Positions 60,611 to 64,000 of a stretch of DNA of 64,000 bases are shown here, piece by piece. The stretch comes from Algoriphagus boritolerans DSM 17298 = JCM 18970 (GTDB lineage: Bacteria > Bacteroidota > Bacteroidia > Cytophagales > Cyclobacteriaceae): the NCBI RefSeq assembly GCF_900108085.1, contig NZ_FNVR01000004.1, positions 62,001 to 126,000 on the forward strand, written 5' to 3'. The notes under the pieces are model-generated. The model made no database searches and was not told the origin of the DNA. It saw nothing but the letters and a program-made list of their open reading frames with translations. The position numbers and the translations under genes were made by a program. Every line of letters starts with the position of its first letter. Within the stretch, counting starts at the first letter, position 1.

Positions 60611-62059
60611 ATGAACAGAAATGAATTTTTAAAAAGAATGGGATTGGGTACAGTTGCCATTGCGGCAGGACCAAGTCTTTTGACCTCATGTATGGACCAT
60701 GGTATGGAGGGTGAAGCACCAAATGTAGAGGATGGCATATTTAATAACCCATTGAAGATCCCTCAGACGATCAGTTCAACGTCAACCTTAAGTGCTCAGA
60801 CTGCAATGGACACCTTAGCAAATGCAAAGCAAACACCTGTTCTGGGATACGGAAATGGGTTACTGGGGCCTACGATTAGAGCCCAAAAGGGCCAGAATGT
60901 AAACCTTAATTTTACAAATAAACTGTCAGAGCATACCAATATTCATTGGCATGGTTTAGTGATCCCGGCCACTATGGATGGCCACCCGGATCACATGATT
61001 ATGCCCAACAATTCGTTTAATTTTCAATTTCCAATAACCCAACAAGCTGGTACAAACTGGTATCACCCTCACTTACATGGACTAACGGGAAAGCAGGTGA
61101 CCGAAGGATTGGCTGGGATGTTTATTGTAGAAAGCCCTGAAGAAAAAGCACTTAACTTACCCAGTGGTGCCTATGAGATCCCTTTGATAATCCAGGACAA
61201 ACGCATCAATACAAACGGAACTATTCAATATAACCCAACTATGGCTGAAGTAATGTCTGGCTATATGGGCGAGACTATATTGGTAAACGGAACAAACAGC
61301 CCTTTTCTGGAAGTGGTATCACGATTTTACCGTTTTAGGGTGCTTAACGGTTCCACTGCGAGAATTTATAATCTCGTTTTAAGCAATGGAGCGGATTTTT
61401 ATGTAATCGGTTCAGACGGAGGTATGCTGCCGCAATCAGAAAGCATGAAGAGCCTGTTGCTTAGTCCGGGTGAAAGAGCTGATGTTTTGGTCGATTTTTC
61501 CGGTGCAAAAGTGGGTGAAATGATATACCTCGAGAATAAACAATTCTCAGGAATGGGTGACGCACAGGGAGTACAGGGCTATAAAATTATGAGCTTCAAT
61601 GTGACTAATGCTGAAAAAGACAACTTTGCTTTACCTACTGCGCTCTTGCCATTTACTAAACTATCTGGCGCAACTAAAACGAGGCCTTTTAAACTTACCA
61701 TGAGCATGGGGAACAGTCGCGAGGGCATGCATCAAATAAACGGAAAAGTGTTTGACTCTGACCGGATTGATGAAATCGTGAATTTAGGATCCACTGAGAT
61801 TTGGGAATTTGATAATACTGACGGTGATGAAGCCCATCCTATGCACGTCCATGGTGTTCATTTTCAAATATTGTCACGTACAGGAGGCAGGAACACTATT
61901 TTGCCTCAGGAAAGTGGATGGAAGGATACTGTTCTGGTAGCACCAAAGGAAAAGGTACTAGTAATTCTGAAATTTGAGCATAAAGGTAAGTTTGTAGTTC
62001 ATTGCCATAATCTTGAACATGAGGATGATGGGATGATGCTAAACTTTGAAGTCATATAA
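60611..62059 (+). CDS. Multicopper oxidase (CueO/SufI-like), lipoprotein-type
   Basis: A 482-residue periplasmic multicopper oxidase that probably oxidises Cu(I) to Cu(II). The N-terminus MNRNEFLKRMGLGTVAIAAGPSLLTSC ends in a lipobox (C27). The copper motifs are present in order: HWHGLV, HPHLHG, HPMHVHGVHFQIL and HCHNLEHEDDGMM (type 1 Cys, His and Met with the trinuclear His). The three cupredoxin domains are of normal length. It follows the HMA-DUF3347 gene by 19 bp and belongs to the copper module. Confidence 0.93.
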   Translation: MNRNEFLKRMGLGTVAIAAGPSLLTSCMDHGMEGEAPNVEDGIFNNPLKIPQTISSTSTLSAQTAMDTLANAKQTPVLGYGNGLLGPTIRAQKGQNVNLNFTNKLSEHTNIHWHGLVIPATMDGHPDHMIMPNNSFNFQFPITQQAGTNWYHPHLHGLTGKQVTEGLAGMFIVESPEEKALNLPSGAYEIPLIIQDKRINTNGTIQYNPTMAEVMSGYMGETILVNGTNSPFLEVVSRFYRFRVLNGSTARIYNLVLSNGADFYVIGSDGGMLPQSESMKSLLLSPGERADVLVDFSGAKVGEMIYLENKQFSGMGDAQGVQGYKIMSFNVTNAEKDNFALPTALLPFTKLSGATKTRPFKLTMSMGNSREGMHQINGKVFDSDRIDEIVNLGSTEIWEFDNTDGDEAHPMHVHGVHFQILSRTGGRNTILPQESGWKDTVLVAPKEKVLVILKFEHKGKFVVHCHNLEHEDDGMMLNFEVI

Positions 62060-62237
62060 AACACAAAAAATAGTAAGCAAAATTGCCCGATGAATGTTTT
62101 TGTACAATAAAGAGGCTAATGGTCAAATCCGAACAAATTAAATTAAAAGCCTTATGTCACGATTGGCAAAAGCTTATTTGTGGCTAATCTGTTAAAACAA
62201 TATATAATAAATTATTTAAAACTTAAAATTTAACAAA

Positions 62238-62834
62238 ATGAATAAATCACTAATTATAGCGGTAATATTTGCCTTTGGTACGATTGCGTGTCAATCCAAA
62301 GAAACAAAAGAAGCAGAATCAAACGAACAGCATCATGATGCCTCGGCAACAAATTCTGAGACTATGGATGTAGAGGCTGAAACAAAAGCTGGCAATACGA
62401 AGGAAGATGCTATGAATAACCTAATCACCGAGTATCTGAATCTGAAAAATGCCTTGACAGCAGATAATGCTAAAGATGCAGCAAGATTTGGCGAAAAGAT
62501 AGTATCGGAAATTTCTAAGTTTGATGTTGATTCTTTTACTTCCGAGCAGAAAATGATCTATGACGAAGTGATGGATGATGCTCTGGAGCAGGCAGAACAT
62601 ATTGCCGACAATGCCAATAATATAGCTCATCAAAGAGAGCATTTTGCCATGTTGAGTAGGGATGTCGATGACCTCCTTGGTGTTTTTGGAACTTCCAAAG
62701 TACTCTACCAAGATTTTTGCCCGATGTATGAAAATGGCAAAGGGGCTGTTTGGATCAGTGAATACAAGGAAATAAAGAATCCTTATCTTGGCACCAAAAT
62801 GTTGACCTGCGGCTCCATAAAAAAGGAATTTTAA
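62238..62834 (+). CDS. DUF3347 lipoprotein
   Basis: A 198-residue lipoprotein (lipobox TIAC, Cys18) with a His/Glu-rich N-terminal linker (EQHHDASATNSETMDVEAE) and a DUF3347 domain: ITEYLNLKNALTADNAKDAARFGEKIV ... VLYQDFCPMYENGKGAVWISEYKEIKNPYLGTKMLTCG. This domain is paralogous to that of the 59674 protein. The conserved CPMY...NPYLG...MLTCG ligands suggest copper binding. It ends directly before the haem-binding gene. Confidence 0.85.
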   Translation: MNKSLIIAVIFAFGTIACQSKETKEAESNEQHHDASATNSETMDVEAETKAGNTKEDAMNNLITEYLNLKNALTADNAKDAARFGEKIVSEISKFDVDSFTSEQKMIYDEVMDDALEQAEHIADNANNIAHQREHFAMLSRDVDDLLGVFGTSKVLYQDFCPMYENGKGAVWISEYKEIKNPYLGTKMLTCGSIKKEF

Positions 62835-63308
62835 ATGTTAAGATTGAGATACTTTAAAATATTTTTCCTGATCGGGTTTGGTGTTTTGGTATTGATACAA
62901 TTTTACCAGCCTGCCCGCAATATGGATGAGGGGCAGGTTACACCTTTACACATTACAGAAGTATTAGATATACCCGTTAACGTAAGACAAATCCTCCAAA
63001 CCTCCTGTTATGACTGCCACAGCAACAACACGAATTATCCTTGGTATTCATACATACAACCTGGGAGGATTTTAATGGAATACCATATAAAAGAAGGAAA
63101 AGAAAATCTGAATTTTAGTGAATTTGGTAGCTATTCTAAACGTAAACAAGAAAACAAATTAGATAGAATTTCAAAACAAATAAAAGCAAATGATATGCCT
63201 CTTAGGTCCTATACCTTTATTCATAGAGATTCAAAATTATCAGAGTTAGACAAAATTGAAATAGTAAATTGGGTGGATAAAGAAATGAAAAAAAAAGTAA
63301 TGGAGTAG
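62835..63308 (+). CDS. Haem-binding domain protein (c-type CxxCH)
   Basis: A 157-residue protein with an N-terminal signal/anchor (YFKIFFLIGFGVLVLIQFYQP) and a single c-type haem site, SCYDCHSNNTNYPWYSYIQPGRILMEYHIKEGKENLNFSEF (CxxCH near residues 57-61). It matches the Bacteroidota haem-binding-domain family, probably a periplasmic electron-transfer protein. The start ATG follows the stop of the DUF3347 gene without gap, so both are translated together. Confidence 0.88.
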   Translation: MLRLRYFKIFFLIGFGVLVLIQFYQPARNMDEGQVTPLHITEVLDIPVNVRQILQTSCYDCHSNNTNYPWYSYIQPGRILMEYHIKEGKENLNFSEFGSYSKRKQENKLDRISKQIKANDMPLRSYTFIHRDSKLSELDKIEIVNWVDKEMKKKVME

Positions 63309-63385
63309 GGTATTGACTTCCCTAAATATTAAAAAAAATCAATTTGCTCAATAATAGTCTAACATTAAAATTTAACCAAAAATTT

Positions 63386-63940
63386 ATGAAAAAATTAATT
63401 ATAATATCATTACTCGCATTTTCACCTATGGTTTCTTTCGCTCAGCATGAACATCATCAAGCTCAAGAAACCATTGTCAAAGCCAAAAGTCCACGTACAT
63501 CCACTATGGCAATGATTGGAGACAACCATATACATATAGACTATGGTTCGCCAAGCGTAAGGGGGCGAGTTATATGGAATGGTCTGGTCGCTTATGGACA
63601 AGTTTGGGCAACTGGTGCTCACAAAGCTACGTGGATTGAATTTTCGGAAGATGTAACTATCAACAATCAACTAATTGCTAAAGGAAAGTATGGGTTTTTT
63701 ACCATTCCCAATGAAGAGGAGTGGATACTTATACTTAGTAAAGATTGGGATATGCATTTGGCGGATGATTACAATTCGGAGAACGATCTGATGAGGATAA
63801 AAGTCCAGCCAAAAAAGAATGATAATCTCACTGAATCCTTACAATATCAGGTAGTTAAAACAAATGAAAGCCAAGGCAAAATAGAGATAAGTTGGGAGTT
63901 TGTGAGCGTTTCGTTTGATTTCAAAAACGCTGAGAAGTGA
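63386..63940 (+). CDS. Exported DUF2911 protein
   Basis: A 184-residue protein from ATG 63386 with a signal peptide ending at SFAQ followed by HEHHQAQE. The DUF2911 domain is recognised by IHIDYGSPSVRGRVIWNGLVAYGQVWATGAHKATWIEFSEDVTINNQLIAKGKYGFFTIP and the end VQPKKNDNLTESLQYQVVKT...EISWEF. Function is unknown, though such proteins occur with heavy-metal genes. Its TGA stop overlaps the GTG start of the next gene (GTGA). Confidence 0.88.
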   Translation: MKKLIIISLLAFSPMVSFAQHEHHQAQETIVKAKSPRTSTMAMIGDNHIHIDYGSPSVRGRVIWNGLVAYGQVWATGAHKATWIEFSEDVTINNQLIAKGKYGFFTIPNEEEWILILSKDWDMHLADDYNSENDLMRIKVQPKKNDNLTESLQYQVVKTNESQGKIEISWEFVSVSFDFKNAEK

Positions 63941-64000
63941 GAAAATATACGTGTCCGATGCACCTTCAGGTGCTTAAAGACGAACCCGGAAAATGCCCTA
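63937..64000 (+). CDS. Partial heavy-metal-binding-domain protein (runs off the window)
   Basis: Only 21 codons are visible. The frame begins with GTG at 63937, overlapping the stop of the DUF2911 gene, and reads MRKYTCPMHLQVLKDEPGKCP. The YTCPMHxxVxxDxPGKCP sequence is the characteristic heavy-metal-binding-domain motif found in copper-transporting ATPases and efflux adaptors. So the copper module continues past the window. Confidence 0.7.
   Translation, partial: MRKYTCPMHLQVLKDEPGKCP

Overview
The window looks like a chromosome segment of a Bacteroidota bacterium, probably order Cytophagales (Cyclobacteriaceae or Algoriphagus-like). The evidence is protein character (a lamin-tail secreted protein with a FlgD-like C-terminus, a cysteine-poor DksA/TraR protein, a PG_1098-type methyltransferase), TTG-N19-TAnnTTTG promoters, weak Shine-Dalgarno signals, a tRNA without encoded CCA, and a Bacteroidota-type (CTnDOT-like) conjugation apparatus. 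The genus is an inference.

Layout. Positions 1-8.7 kb are ordinary chromosome: methyltransferase end, asd, a large secreted protein, a DksA-like protein, scpB, a SprT-like metalloprotein, a small lipoprotein, der, era and an initiator tRNA(fMet). From about 8.7 kb to the window end the content is that of an integrative and conjugative element (ICE), apparently entered next to the tRNA. It begins with a tyrosine integrase preceded by four 12-bp repeats, then an HTH protein and a likely replication module (RecA-like helicase, four 9-bp iteron-like repeats, AT-rich stretch, Toprim primase).

Cargo 1 (13.7-19.2 kb) is a broken second tyrosine recombinase followed by a GHKL ATPase-nuclease fusion, a SIR2-domain protein and a DUF2971 protein. 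This is the best candidate here for an uncharacterised anti-phage module. Cargo 2 (19.5-33.1 kb) holds an ArsR regulator with a redox/aromatic-stress cluster (NAD(P)-binding reductases, DoxX, extradiol dioxygenase, thioesterase), then a TetR-controlled RND efflux operon with TolC, patatin and an acyl-carrier-like protein, ending in a gene cut off by an IS256-type element whose transposase has an in-frame stop.

Backbone (34.6-57.5 kb): ParA/RHH partition genes and an XRE repressor on the minus strand, then on the plus strand a GNAT, a membrane LuxR regulator, a 16-bp-arm hairpin that is a good oriT candidate, MobA/MobB, a second ParA, and the tra operon (two DUF4134, DUF4133, TraG ATPase, three tandem secreted paralogs, TraJ, K, L, M, N, a coupling protein, an M23 peptidase and DUF4099/DUF3945-type proteins). 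Cargo 3 (57.6 kb to end) has small unknowns and a copper/heavy-metal set: secreted Cys-rich protein, HMA-DUF3347 protein, multicopper oxidase, DUF3347 lipoprotein, haem-binding protein, DUF2911 protein and the start of a heavy-metal-binding protein running off the edge. The right end of the ICE is not in the window.
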